This document shows, one piece after another, positions 1 to 11,440 of a stretch of 64,000 bases of DNA (within the stretch, counting starts at the first letter, position 1; each line of letters starts with the position of its first letter). The notes beneath the pieces are model-generated. The model had not been told where the DNA came from, searched no databases, and saw only the letters and a program-made list of their open reading frames with translations. Origin of the DNA: Sycobia sp. Sy_11 (Eukaryota > Arthropoda > Insecta > Hymenoptera > Epichrysomallidae); NCBI GenBank assembly GCA_018907035.1, contig JACCIC010000135.1:916001-980000 (forward strand). The letters run 5' to 3'. The translations under genes were made by a program, and so were the position numbers.

Positions 1-1680
1 GAAGAAGGTGGTAGAGAGGAGAAGAGGGCAGTTTCTACAACCCTAGCACATCCCTACATACTAACTAGACATAGAAGTTGATTGTAATGTTTGATTTTTG
101 AGAACTTGTGATATTTTTACTAAAGAAGGGGATTGGAAATCCACTTCTAGAAGTTGAATCTTCGAAGTCTGACCTCAAATTCGTGTTTATCGATCTCTAG
201 AACCTTCTAGTATCAATTGTCATACAGTTTCACCATAGACATATATATTAGACCGCGCACTAAAACGGATGTTCTGAGGCTTATATTGAAGGTCAGAGAG
301 AGGCCTGGAGTCGTGCTTTCTCTCTTACTTCGAAGAAAGAGTAGGGCGACAGCCCAACAATAACTATGGTATAGAGTATAGGAGAAACGTATATTTCTGC
401 TGCGAATATTTCTTCTGCTACTGTTCTCTTACTTTTTCGTCAACTTACGTTTTCCTCACAATACCTCGCTTGTAAGAGAGAGATAACACGACTCCCTGTA
501 TCGCTCTCTCACTCTGGTTTAAGCTTCAACTCTGTTTCCAGAGCGCGCAATCTAATATATGTCTATGAGTTTCACGCAAAAATTGAATTTTGAACATTTT
601 TACATTGTGCTATACCGTACAATGCCAGGATGCACCATATAGTGCACACCTCTGGCTTGCACATATATACCCTTGATTGATTTTATCTACTAGGTCATAG
701 AACACTTTTATTACCGAGAAATCAATTTTTTATTTTTATTTAAATCCCAGCGGTCTAAAGGTTAAGCACAAATTTTAAATGAAATATTGCATTTCTAACG
801 AAAACATTATATAAAAATTTTTTAGATGGGAATTTTGAATTTGAACAGGTTTATTTATATTATATTTTGAATCATAATCACAAGGACACCAATAAGTGGA
901 ATTACTTTTTAAAATGATTTTTTTCAATAATACCTTTTCACCTTATTACAATAACCAAAGAGCGTATATAGGATTGTTACGGTAGATAACTATATATATA
1001 TAACTTGATTCTCGCCTCCTTTCACAACATAAGCTTCTCAGCGCCGCGAGCAGAAAAAGTATAAAATATATTCTAAAAATTATCACAAGTTTCAGTAATT
1101 AATCTTGAAAACTTCAGAAGAGAATTTTACTATAAATTAATTTTTTTTCAAATATTCAAAAAACTCGAATCTGTGATCAAAATACCTAACTATTTAGTAA
1201 AGTATTATAAGATTTTTATAAAATTAACTTAATTTTTTCTCTCCGTGTAGGAGAATAAAGCAAGTATAGAACTTAAATATATATCTTCTAAGTCCTTCAG
1301 ATCGCGATGACATCTCTCCACTATACCGTTTGCAATTGAAATTACGGTACTGAATTGGGAGCGAATTCGCGAGGTAATAGTATTGCCTTCGGTGGTGACA
1401 GTGCACAATTTGCAATAACACTAATAAGTGAATCGATTAACAAATTGCGCGCAGTCTTTAACAATGATAACAAGCAAAACACTTCCAAAATCATGCGCGG
1501 TTTTTATATTGACAATAAGTGAACCAATTATGAAAATTGCGCGTAACAAAGACTGACTTTGCTTAATGAATTTTGCAGAACGCTCACTGCGTTAATAACA
1601 TCGTGAGATTACTAGATCAGGAATGCCGCTGCATTCAAACACAAAGACGCTCGCACCTATGTATGTATAAATTTACTCAC
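1..1680. other. Gene-poor stretch, nothing assignable
   Basis: No convincing reading frame or RNA gene. The sequence is AT-rich with scattered pyrimidine-rich patches around 310-520. A diverged direct repeat is visible at about 1420-1465 and 1514-1556, sharing AATAAGTGAA followed by an AATTGCGCG block. Most short frames here are below 65 codons and look random. Confidence 0.5.
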
Positions 1681-1727
1681 GGCGATTGTTGCCATCCTAG
1701 CTCAGCTGTTATCTTCGCTCGCTGTCG

Positions 1728-2174
1728 GTGAAGGTGCTGCGCGTCATCGGTGCTGCGGTCGCTCCTGTACCTGTACGCGGCAACCGCTGGTACAGGGCTG
1801 CGCTGCTGCTAAGGGTGGCGGTGCGTCTCTGCGCGCCGCTGCTGATGCGTCGCGTTGGCAACTTCGCCAACGGCTTTCTCTTTCTATCGGGCCACGTGGC
1901 GGGGCCCGGCTCGCTGCACTGTGCTGTGTACGTGTCCTCCTTTGTCCCTTACAACGGTGGTTGGCTGACTGCTGTTATCTTTGCAATTAGTGCGCCGTGT
2001 AAGACTTTGATCTGCCTCTACTATTGTAGCTCAGCGTGGCTGCAGTGTTCCTTTCCCAGAGCCCGTACTTGGTTCGTTTGCGGTCATCTTAACTTTGTAG
2101 ACGAATTCGCCGTCATTTTCGCAATCTTCAAATATGTAAACTTACAGTATATATTATATTGCAATAAAGAATAA
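1728..2174 (+). CDS. Unrecognised 148-codon frame in a GC-rich patch
   Basis: An open frame of 148 codons coincides with an abrupt GC- and CpG-rich patch (about 1690-2110) in otherwise AT-rich DNA. The predicted protein is rich in Ala, Arg, Val and Leu and shows no domain, signal peptide or motif that I recognise. An AATAAA polyadenylation-like signal overlaps the end of the frame at about 2164. No start context or splice site singles it out. It could equally be an exon or leader of a host gene, part of a repeat, or a chance frame, since GC-rich DNA has few stop codons. I regard it as unproven. Confidence 0.15.
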   Translation: MKVLRVIGAAVAPVPVRGNRWYRAALLLRVAVRLCAPLLMRRVGNFANGFLFLSGHVAGPGSLHCAVYVSSFVPYNGGWLTAVIFAISAPCKTLICLYYCSSAWLQCSFPRARTWFVCGHLNFVDEFAVIFAIFKYVNLQYILYCNKE

Positions 2175-3127
2175 ATATATTTACATATTTCCCTTATGTA
2201 TTATATATATTAAAATTTCTAATAGTATAATAGATTTTGATGGTTTCACAATTAATTTTTTACAATTTTTGTTAACAGTTCATGTTTGCTGTAAAATTGC
2301 TGCGAAGTAAATGTCGCGGTGATTTCTTGATAATGCAGCCGACTGCAGCCGATCGTGGATAAACTTCCGAAAAACGACCATAACGGATTCGTCGATTCTT
2401 TTTTTGGTTGCTGATTAAAATTATCGTAGTAGCATTTAATGAAAATTTAATTTTCATGTCAAAAACTATAAAGACATAGTCTTTCGATCATATCTCTGGA
2501 AATAGTAAAATTTACAAGAAAATTAAAAAAACGTTGTATATCTGATTAAAATACAATTTTTTATTCTATTGAATTCGTCTTTACTAAGAATATTCTCGAG
2601 AATAATGTATACGAAGGTATCTTTGCCGAGTATATGCAAGGAACTAATTAGGGAACCCCGAGACGGAATTGTTGAACTTTTGTTCAGAAATATTGTTTGC
2701 ACTAGAAACATTATAGAACAAACAATATATATTTTAATGAACTCTAGGAATTTGGTTTTAACTATGTTGCAACTTTTTTTGTTTTCTAAGATAAATTCAA
2801 GAAACTATGACCTTTATAGAATTTTCGTGGATTTAGGAATAAATATTCGCTTTGCGTCTAAAACTATTAGGATATTCGTAATGAGCTCCCTTAAAATCAT
2901 AAATATTGTGGTAAATGGGATGGCGGGACTATTTCGAGACTAACTGAAGACAGCAACACCACTGATAATGTTTCAGTGGGCCCTGAGGTAGGATCCATTG
3001 TTTTTTTTTGCAGAAATATGATAGGTAAACTTAGCTATGTATATATTTTTATACATAGAGTATTTCTTACACATACATTAATTAACTATTTGATAAGTCG
3101 CTTACGTTACTAAATTGTTACCGAATT
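2175..3127. other. AT-rich stretch with one unassigned frame
   Basis: A 124-codon plus-strand frame runs from 2569 to 2943. It has no recognisable domain, and its Ile/Leu/Arg/Ser-heavy composition fits translated AT-rich noise. Otherwise I see nothing here. Confidence 0.35.
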
Positions 3128-3600
3128 CACAAAAAAATAACTAAAATAAGACTATTATTAAAACGGGTCGCATTGACATTATTTGAATAATATTTTGAAT
3201 TTGAATGTTATTTAACCTGAGAAAAGTTTTGTATAAAATTATATTAATAATTTTTTAAAATATTTTATGATTATTATAATACGATTTCATTTTTAAAAAA
3301 AAAATTATTTTTCGAGGGCAATTTTTTCAAAGTTGATTTTTTCACAGTAATTGTAATTAGAATAAAGTTATAATTGTAAATTGTAATTTTACATTGTAAC
3401 TTATGAACTAAAATTTAAATACATAGTTTTAAGGTTTTACCATATTTATAAAACTAATACGCAATTGAAGATTATTTATTTGGACCACTTTAATTAAACA
3501 ATAGTTTGCTCATGTACAAACTATTTAGAAAAAATCATTTGAAATTTACCGGAAATTAGAATTTTCAACATTCGAATTTTTTGTTAATGTATTTGTTGTA
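3128..3600 (+). repeat. Left arm of a ~460-bp long inverted repeat
   Basis: This segment is the inverted counterpart of about 8650-9122. A near-exact stretch is the block at 3513-3550 (TGTACAAACTATTTAGAAAA and following), whose reverse complement lies at about 8709-8746. Further matching blocks are TATTTTGAATTTGAATGTTAT (3188 onward) and ACTATTATTAAAACGG near the outer edge. Outside about 3128 and inside about 3600 the similarity fades. The arms flank about 5 kb. Confidence 0.75.
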
Positions 3601-4260
3601 ATAAACATTTTCATTTTCTAGCAAACGTTTTCTTAAAACAAGCTGTTAAAAATTAAAATGAGAAACCTGAGTTTCTTGAATTTAGTAATCATATAACTGA
3701 ATACAATACTTTGGATTCTCTAAAAAAGGCTTTACAGAATCAAACTTATATTTTCTAGAAATTAGTATTTAATTTTTTTATACAGTATATATATAGCAGA
3801 GAGTTACGCAATACATATATAAATAAATATGTTCCTAATATAAGAAAACAAAATTTTGAATCAGAATATTATTATATTAAAACAAAAAAGTAATGCATCG
3901 AATTCAGAAAATCTAATAACTATAATTGCAAATGATCAAAATACGTAAATTATAGATTGATCAAATCTATGATCAAAGACAAGACTTTTCTCGTACCATC
4001 GAAACAATATTATCGAATTAATTAAATAAAAATAATCTTAGTTTAAGAAATAGATTTTTCGAAATAATTCATTAAATTACACTGGAAAAAATTCTAATAT
4101 AAAGTAAATATTACTTGATTCAAGAAATTTATGCGATTTTTCTGTTCCAAGTAAATATTTTTTTAACCAAGTAATCGCATTAATTTGAACCAAGTAAGTA
4201 GTTACTAAAATGAAGCTTTCATTTTCTAAACAGCAGAACACAAATATTGTGAAATAAATG

Positions 4261-4287
4261 AATATTTTCTTATCTAAAGAAAATATT
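4261..4287. repeat. Perfect 11-bp stem hairpin, copy 1
   Basis: AATATTTTCTT is followed by a 5-nt spacer (ATCTA) and AAGAAAATATT, a perfect inverted repeat. An identical hairpin lies 148 bp downstream, with similar flanks (AAATAA before, TTACTTGAA or TTTCTTGAA after). Confidence 0.85.
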
Positions 4288-4408
4288 TACTTGAATCAGT
4301 AATTTAAAATTTAAAATCGCGAACATAAATTCTTGGATTAATTAAATATCTCCTAGATTTTTGTCAATATTTTCTAGAGAATGGGTGGCTGGAATTGAAA
4401 ATTAAATA

Positions 4409-4435
4409 AATATTTTCTTATCTAAAGAAAATATT
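4409..4435. repeat. Perfect 11-bp stem hairpin, copy 2
   Basis: Identical to the hairpin at 4261-4287 over all 27 bases. It forms part of a direct repeat of about 70 bp with diverged outer sequence. Confidence 0.85.
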
Positions 4436-5328
4436 TTCTTGAACAAATAACTAAAAATTTTGAATCGAAAATTTAATTATTTGATTAAAGCCGACAAAAT
4501 TAAGTGAATATATTAAGAATTGAATTAAGAATTGAAATATTGGATTAAGAATTTCAATACTTCGAAAAATTTCGATCTAATTGGGATTCCATCCGCAGAC
4601 CTTTGCATTGGCAATATAACGCTTTATTAATTACATTATCACAGTATGCTGTGGACAATTATAAAAATCTTATATATCAATTTTAGATCTCTTATATACA
4701 TTATGACTTTAATTTATGGATTCCAATGAATAGTTTATGTATTTATATATAATATATACTTATATTATAACGATTGATATATTGTTTTGGTTTTAAAACG
4801 TGATTTTCTACATTCAGATAATATTTTCTTAAATTGAACCATAATACGTATACGAAATCGAAAAAAAATTAATTTTTATATTTATATCACAGAAAAAAAT
4901 GGTTCTCATATCAGGTCAATCTTTCTGTGTAATTAGAAAAAATTAAGTTAAAAAAATTATAAAATATAGCATGTATATTTAGAAATTAATTATGCTTTAC
5001 GTGTACAAATAAATTCCTTATTGAAGAATTTCTTCGCTTCAATTCAAAATTACAGGAGAACCCACTTCTGGATTTATTTGAATTTATACAAATTTATTTC
5101 TCAGTGACATAGTAAAAAAATGTAAATTATATTCTTTAGTAAATTGCATAATGTAAATAGCAATGAAATAAAGTTTATTATATGACAATATAATGAATGT
5201 TATCATATAAATAATTTACAGAAAGTATAATTTTTTATATCAAATTAGTCTTATTATTAACGTCAACGTAGTCTTATTATCAAGTTTTAAATTCAAAATT
5301 TTAAGAAAATACGTATATGTATAAATAA

Positions 5329-5331
<3 letters not shown>

Positions 5332-5408
<77 letters not shown>
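5332..5408. repeat. (TA)n microsatellite
   Basis: Uninterrupted TA dinucleotides for about 77 bp. It abuts the sequence TGTAACGTTCC at 5408, a possible LTR end. Confidence 0.95.
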
Positions 5409-5411
<3 letters not shown>

Positions 5412-6149
5412 ACGTTCCTATCCCCTTCGGGATGGCTTACGCGGTATTATGCCAGGGTAATTTGAGAAGGGAGGAAGTATATTCGGAATTGGACAGCGGA
5501 TCGGGAAAATAATATTATAACACAGTATATTTTTTGTAGAAAAATATAAAAATACATTTATTCAGAAAAAAATAATCCGCACTCAGTTACGGTTCTGTAA
5601 CAAAAAAAAAAATCAAAATGATTACTTAATATACTTATTATGAAAGTTAATAAGCTTGATTTACAAACTCGTAATAATACAATCTATTTAAACGCACGCT
5701 AGTTTCCGTGAAATTTAATTAATCCGACGCTAGTTTCCGCACGGATACCCGGTGCTAGTTTCGACACGGGGAATTTAACTGTATTAGGTAGATTTTAATG
5801 TAGATATGAAACTAAGGTGAGCTTTACTCCACTGCTCTTTTGAGAGTTGCGCGTCGCAACCAGGATCAAGAGTAAAGAGGTAATAAATTTTTACAGGATA
5901 AGAGAACTGCTGGTCTTTTGAGGAGCGCCACGCAACAGAGATTCAGTTAATAATTTTGGTAGTGATATTTTTGACAGGATTTATCGAGCTCTGGACAAGA
6001 GTTAGCTCCGGGAAGAGTTCAAATGACTCGACTTCGGGTCAACCGGTTCACTGGACGAATTCCCCGATTTTGCCTTTTGCAGGCCCTTTTATAATTAAAT
6101 TATCGGATATTATCGTCGCCGCTCGTATAACATCGGACAAGCCGCCGAT

Positions 6150-6225
6150 TTATAATAATAATATTAATAATAATAATAATAACACTAATAAAAATAATAA
6201 TAATATTAATAATAATAATAATTAA
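6150..6225. repeat. AAT/AAC-type trinucleotide repeat
   Basis: Imperfect AAT repeats with interspersed ATT and AAC units over about 75 bp. They translate as poly-Asn, but only as a consequence of the repeat. Confidence 0.85.
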
Positions 6226-6322
6226 TATTAACTATTATTTTCGCAATTATAATTACAAGGCAGTCGAATACTGCGTACAAATATTATTGGATACACATCC
6301 GATATTATTGGATACAATAGTG

Positions 6323-6325
<3 letters not shown>

Positions 6326-6400
<75 letters not shown>
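6326..6400. repeat. (CA)n microsatellite
   Basis: About 75 bp of pure CA dinucleotides followed by a short TA run. Confidence 0.95.
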
Positions 6401-6409
<9 letters not shown>

Positions 6410-7022
6410 TTTAATTAATAATATTTTATTAATTATATTAATTAAATAAAGCGGGTGAATTCGATTTAGAACCCCGTTGTATATGCTGGAATTCGCGTGC
6501 CAGTATAAGGCTTGCGCGTTCCCTTACCGCAGTATTCGCAGTTAGTGCGTATCGTTCAACGAGAGAGTACGGTAGTATGCGTGCGGCATGTATTAGAGGA
6601 GGATAGCTGCCGCCGGTCTAATACACTTGACGCGGCTCTCTCTTGCCGCGCGAGGTGTATCCCCTCTAACGTAGTTTTCGGATTTAAGCTTAGTAGTAGA
6701 GAGAGATACTATGTATTGCGTTCTCTCTCTACGCTTCGGTTTTCGACGGTCGGGTCGACCACATTCTACAGTAGTCGTCGCGACCTTTGCCCGTTTTCGG
6801 TATGTTTATCGCGTTATATAATATAATATATTAATTTAATTTCGTTTTTGTTAAATGTTCCTGTATTCTATTACTTTGACTTTATATTAAATATCTGATT
6901 TCGATGTAAATTATAATTTTGATCATTTCGGGAGTCAATAGAAATAAATTATGATCATTTAATATTTTTCGTGTGTTCGCGGTCTATTTGTGTAGTGTGA
7001 TTTGTATCATGTGTTTGGCCGT

Positions 7023-7023
<1 letters not shown>

Positions 7024-7062
<39 letters not shown>
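7024..7062. repeat. (TA)n microsatellite
   Basis: Pure TA run just before a GC-rich island. It creates poly-Tyr/Ile pseudo-frames on both strands. Confidence 0.95.
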
Positions 7063-7063
<1 letters not shown>

Positions 7064-7084
7064 AAACAGGCTTACCCGCTTTTC

Positions 7085-8170
7085 CGTACCGCAGTCGAAG
7101 CGGAGGAGCGAAGTCGGAAGGCGCACGCGATTCTGTCATTGAGACGCGCGGCTGCCACGTGCGGACCACGCGAGCCCTGCGCAGATAGGCGCACCGCCGA
7201 CGATGGCAGGGAAAACAATAACCGTACATCCTTTTATTAGCAAAACCCTTCTATTATTCTCCAGCACTGTCCCCCCTTTTTACAACAGAAGCCGCTGCTT
7301 GTAGTAGAAAGTAGCTTGGACTTGGTTGCCCCGTACTTTCGCGTGTACTTCGCGGCATCTGCGGGCCTGGGCCTACGTCTCGCGCGACGTCCACTCAGCG
7401 TTCTGGCTCTCTTCTTCCCTGCACCCCTTCCTCTCCCGTCGGTGCTGCTGGAGGGCCTGGAAGTCGCTCCTCCGTGCCTTGATGTGTGGAATCATCGCCT
7501 GACGGCGGCCCTCTTCGCTAGTTTCGAAGGGGGAATTGATCGAAAACGGCGTACACCGCCCTCTCTCTTCCCTGGATTATGAGGATATCCTCGTCGAGGA
7601 AGAGGAACTCTTATTCGAGGATTCCCTACCGTTAGGACGGGTTGCCCTATGCCAGGCATGTGGGCGGCTCTTATGGGAGATGAGCAGTGCTCCAATAAAT
7701 GTTACCTCGAAGCGTGGCCTTTGCAGAATAGGTGCGGACGCGATGAGCGCTTTCATTCGCTCAAACGCGTTCTCTTGCTCTCGGCCCCGAGTTTGCCTGA
7801 AACCAATAGTTTCATTTTCCCTTCGTTACTCACATATAAATTTTATGAGTGTTTTCCGCGAAATTCCGAAAATCCTTGGCTGTTGTTTAATCTCGCGTAT
7901 ATTTTCATTCGCCAAATACGTTTCAATTTTGAGAAAACATTAACAATTTTGATTTTTCAATTTTTATATCACCGATTATTTTTTTACAAGTTCGGAAACA
8001 AGGACAAAAGTACTTTGTTTACTTGAAAAAATCCAAGAGAATTTTTTGCCTCGAAAATCCAAGGGTTGTTCAATTTTATCGTACCGTAGTCGAAGTAGAG
8101 GTGCGCCGTACAAATGCGCGTAAGTCCTGCGCAGATAGGCCCAGCGTCGATGGGCTGGTGATCAGGCGGC
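7085..8170. repeat. GC-rich island bounded by diverged direct repeats
   Basis: Two related modules bracket the island. The first, at 7085-7215, contains CGTACCGCAGTCGAAG and CCTGCGCAGATAGGC. The second, at 8080-8165, contains CGTACCGTAGTCGAAG and the same CCTGCGCAGATAGGC. The interval between carries a coding-like frame (7536-7900). The arrangement suggests a repeat unit or element whose ends are duplicated, but no terminal inverted repeat or target duplication is obvious. Confidence 0.4.
7536..7900 (+). pseudogene. Frameshifted Cys-rich coding fragment, family unknown
   Basis: Two overlapping plus-strand frames (from 7536 and from 7649) appear to be one coding stretch broken by a 1-base frameshift near 7660. 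The first gives an acidic segment (EDILVEEEELLFEDS) and then LCQACG. The second continues with GDEQCSNKCYLEAWPL and a Cys/Arg/Asp-rich tail. Together they would place four cysteines as CxxC and CxxxC, the spacing of a small zinc-binding module. I do not recognise the family. It lies in a GC-rich island bounded by diverged direct repeats, so it may belong to a mobile element rather than a host gene. The start is unknown, and the reading decays into AT-rich sequence after about 7900. Confidence 0.3.
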
Positions 8171-8649
8171 GCACAAGGCACGGCCATTCTTGTTAACAGT
8201 ATGCGTGATGTCCGCCAGAAGGGACGCCGCGCTTGTGCACCCTGATGCGCGCGCCTTCTGAGCACTAGCTCAGGCGGAGACGCACAGCAAGCTCCTGCTG
8301 AGCCGTGTCAGCGGAGGCGGCGGGGTTCGTCTAAGTCTCGTACGCTCACCAATGTGCTGGGACAGCAGCGTCCCGTAAGATTCGAAAAGTATATATATAT
8401 ATATATATTGGGCAGCAGGGTGTAATAAATGAGATTCACCGGAGCGAATTTAAAATTTTAAGAAAATATATTATTATTCAGTTTTTCACAGAAAATAAAT
8501 CAAATTATAAGATTATGACTGTTATCTACATGCATTTGTTTACACAGAAATACTTAACAACGAATGAAATACAAATTTTTAAGAAATTTATTTTCCAAAA
8601 TTTCCATTTCGTATTTCAATTTCTATTACATTTCTATAATATTCTATTA

Positions 8650-9122
8650 CAACATTTAAATTTCTATTACACTAACAGAAAATTAGAATGTTGATAATTA
8701 TAATTTCTGGTAAATTTCAAATGATTTTTTCTAAATAGTTTGTACATAAGCCAACTGTTGTTTTACTTAAAGTAGTCTTAACAAATTATCTTTAATCGGG
8801 TATTTCTTTGATCAAAATGGTAAAACCTCAAAATTATGTAATTAAATTTTCCTTCATAAGCTGCAATGTTAAATTACACGTTTTCTTCGAATTATAATTA
8901 CTGTTAAAAAATCCACTTTGAAAAAATTTACCTTAAAAAGTAAATTTTCTTTTGTTACAATGAAATATTATCACTTTATAATAATTAGAAAATATTTTTA
9001 AAAATTATTAAAATAATTTTCTACTAAACTTTTCTCAGATTATATAACATTCAAATTCAAAATATTATTTAAGTAATGCCAACGCGAACCGTTTTAATAA
9101 TAGTTTTATTCTAGTTTGTGAC
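8650..9122 (-). repeat. Right arm of a ~460-bp long inverted repeat
   Basis: Reverse-complement counterpart of 3128-3600. Matching blocks include the region at 8705-8750 and 9045-9110 (TTCAAATTCAAAATATTATT, CCGTTTTAATAATAGT). Similarity is roughly 75-85% by eye, with small indels. Confidence 0.75.
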
Positions 9123-9910
9123 GAGTATGACGTCCGAGGTGAACTCTTCTGGTGCACAAGATGTATTAGAAGTATGCGCTGCCCTTTTGAGCTTAGAGTT
9201 TCCTCCATTAGTTCAGGCCCTGTCCCTGAAAAAGTTATGTTTACCCTCCCTACATCTAATACTAAAACCTACACTTTTTATATAAGTTGGAGGCCAATGG
9301 CTCCACTTAGATGAAAACTATTTTCATTCAGTGAAATAGCTTACACCTATCTCAGCCTCCCAACTTATTTCCCTAGTCTGTCTAAAAACCTTATTCGTTA
9401 GTGGGATGTACAAGGTTTATGAGGCATGCATAATCCTCACCTACAGGAAGCACCGATCTCTTCCCCAGATTGGGATATGGTTGAGGAATAATTACAGAAC
9501 ACAAATTTTTATTGCTACTTACTTTTATTTCTGATCTTTCTCTTTTTTTCTTTTTTTCTTACAACCCTTACTATTTCTGTCCAGAGAGAGAGTGTGTTTT
9601 CGTAGGCTCGGTGCTGTTGATGCGTCGGTTAGTGTTTTTTGAATGTACTGAAAAACTTTTGTAGTGGAGGCGCATGTTTTATAAAATGGATTGTACCTCG
9701 AAACTGAAGTTCACCGTCGCGTTCATGCTTATAAAAGCTCAGGATAAGCAGCTCTCCGAGCCGCTGCTGCGGCCATATGGAGATTCTAATTGGGTGCTGA
9801 GCAATGCACGTGATTTGTTGCTAAATTTTCAGAGTAGTTCTGTGGTCACAATTCTCTACTATACGACAACTTCGTCACCCTCTACCTGCATCACCTGATA
9901 CTTTCTTATC
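9123..9910. other. Moderately complex non-coding stretch
   Basis: Sequence complexity rises here (about 9120-9900) relative to its surroundings. A 74-codon frame at 9674-9898 has no recognisable domain. The stretch could be UTR or repeat sequence. I see no splice-bounded exon that I would defend. Confidence 0.35.
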
Positions 9911-9911
9911 G

Positions 9912-9913
<2 letters not shown>

Positions 9914-9978
<65 letters not shown>
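9914..9978. repeat. (TA)n microsatellite
   Basis: About 65 bp of pure TA. Two further long TA runs follow at 10,057-10,101 and 10,251-10,291. Confidence 0.95.
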
Positions 9979-9984
<6 letters not shown>

Positions 9985-10053
9985 CGTGCTATAAAAGTTG
10001 GCGAAGTATTATTACAATTATTAACGCTTATTTATTAATACCCACTATATATA

Positions 10054-10056
<3 letters not shown>

Positions 10057-10101
<45 letters not shown>
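10057..10101. repeat. (TA)n microsatellite
   Basis: Pure TA run, second of three clustered within 380 bp. Confidence 0.95.
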
Positions 10102-10102
<1 letters not shown>

Positions 10103-10248
10103 TTCATAATTATAACAGTTAATGTAGTTAATATAATTTCTTATTTATTAAATGTGTATGTTAATAACTTGTTAAATTAATATTTCGCGTACATGTGAGA
10201 GGATAAATTGTTGTCGGCAGCTAAATTATGATGGTTTGTTCTGCATAC

Positions 10249-10250
<2 letters not shown>

Positions 10251-10291
<41 letters not shown>
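10251..10291. repeat. (TA)n microsatellite
   Basis: Pure TA run abutting TGTAACCGCCCG, the start of a GC-rich block. Confidence 0.95.
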
Positions 10292-10293
<2 letters not shown>

Positions 10294-11440
10294 AACCGCC
10301 CGTTTGGCGGTCTCGTATGTGTTTAAAAACCACGCGCGCGTTTACGTGAATAATGCGCACAAGAGCCCATATGGCGCGTGTGTATCGCCGCGCGACGCGA
10401 CGCTCACTCGGGGAGAGGAAGGAGCGCTTCTTCTCTGTCGAGCCTTCGCCCGATATAGTTCGTTAGTTCGAGTACTGTGAAAATTCATATATACTCTTCG
10501 AGACTTTTGTCGAGGACAATCACGACATCCGTCACGAGTGTCGAGGCCTACACCTAGTCTGTGTGCACGGTGATTAAAGTGCAAAACAGCGACAGAGGAG
10601 AGCTCCGAGCTCACCAGCTCTAAGCGTCGGCACCGCCGACCGAAGCTACTATCGCCGCTTGCTGCGAGAGAAAGAGAGAAGGAGAGGGCGAGCGCTTCCA
10701 GCCGCACCTCTATCACCAACGACGGGCTTCCCCGGAGCCCGCAGCCAAGGACCGCCCGACAGGAGTCGTGCGAGCCGCCCGTGTGTCCGATCTCTGCCGA
10801 CGGCTTCCGTGCCCGTCGGCTGCCATCCAGCCGTCGCCGCAATCAGCGGCCTTCGTCTCTCGAGGTTACGCCCGAGAGAGAGAGAGAGAGAGAGGAAGAG
10901 ACGCCGGCAGCGTCTCCACCATCCACTAGGACGAGCAGCGGCAGGGTGCTCAGCGATCTACGTTCCCTACAGGCAATTGGAAATTATGTGCGTCTCGACA
11001 GCTCGCGGTAGATAGATTAGCCATGCCAGCCGACGGCGTGTTCGTGTGTAGTATGCGCGTGTATCGTGCAACCCCTTTCCCTTCGTCCCCTATCGCCCGT
11101 GTATTATAATTGTTAGTTCCCGTGTTATACCGCGCTTTGTATTATAAATATAACTCCGTGCTTAAGTATAAATTATAAATCCGTGCCGTGAACCCGCGAT
11201 TAAATATAGTTACGAGTACGCCGCGAATGCATGTGTGAATGGCCGGGACTCAAGTGTACCGCGTGTGTGTGAAGAATGTGTGAGAGTGAGAGAGAGCGAA
11301 CGCGCGTATATTAAATAAAGGAGCCATGTGCTCGAGTTGAATTCTAATAGCGTTTATTGTTCATTTCGCCCGTTCTCCTGTATCATTCCCCGTTCTCCCT
11401 TAGGAAAACCAGGCCAGCCGACACGCAGTTTATGCAGGTA
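10290..11440 (+). repeat. GC-rich block: solo LTR or 5'-leader region
   Basis: The block begins TGTAACCGCCCGTTTGGCGG right after a TA microsatellite. It stays CpG-rich for about 1 kb and contains a GA run at 10,874-10,893. It ends with AATAAAG (about 11,314), a pyrimidine-rich tract ending CCTTAG (about 11,402) and CAGGTAAGC (about 11,435). The TGTAAC start parallels the block at 5408, which favours a long terminal repeat family. The splice-like signals would instead fit a short host exon. Long frames on both strands (for example 10,342-10,842 minus) reflect GC content. I cannot choose between the two readings. Confidence 0.3.

Larger units (their letters stand above)
3601..5331. other. AT-rich interior with degenerate short repeats
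   Basis: No gene is seen. Between 4080 and 4480 there are recurring CAAGTAA and AAATATTTTCTT words, including two identical hairpins listed separately. This is the left part of the interval enclosed by the long inverted repeat. Confidence 0.5.
5409..6830 (+). repeat. Possible solo LTR or leader of a retroelement
   Basis: The block starts TGTAACGTTCCTATCCCC and is moderately GC-rich, with three copies of a GCTAGTTTC-type word at about 5697-5765. It contains AATAAA near 6447 followed by a GC-rich, CpG-rich leader-like stretch (6480-6820) with no clear frame. A TGT start, an internal polyadenylation-like signal and absence of coding would fit a solo LTR. I cannot define the 3' end or a target-site duplication, and the block is interrupted by trinucleotide and CA repeats. 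Confidence 0.25.

Noticed and set aside
10342..11015. Overlapping 76-166-codon frames on both strands in a GC-rich block
   Set aside because: Both strands are open because of GC content; products are Arg/Ser/Pro-rich with no motif.
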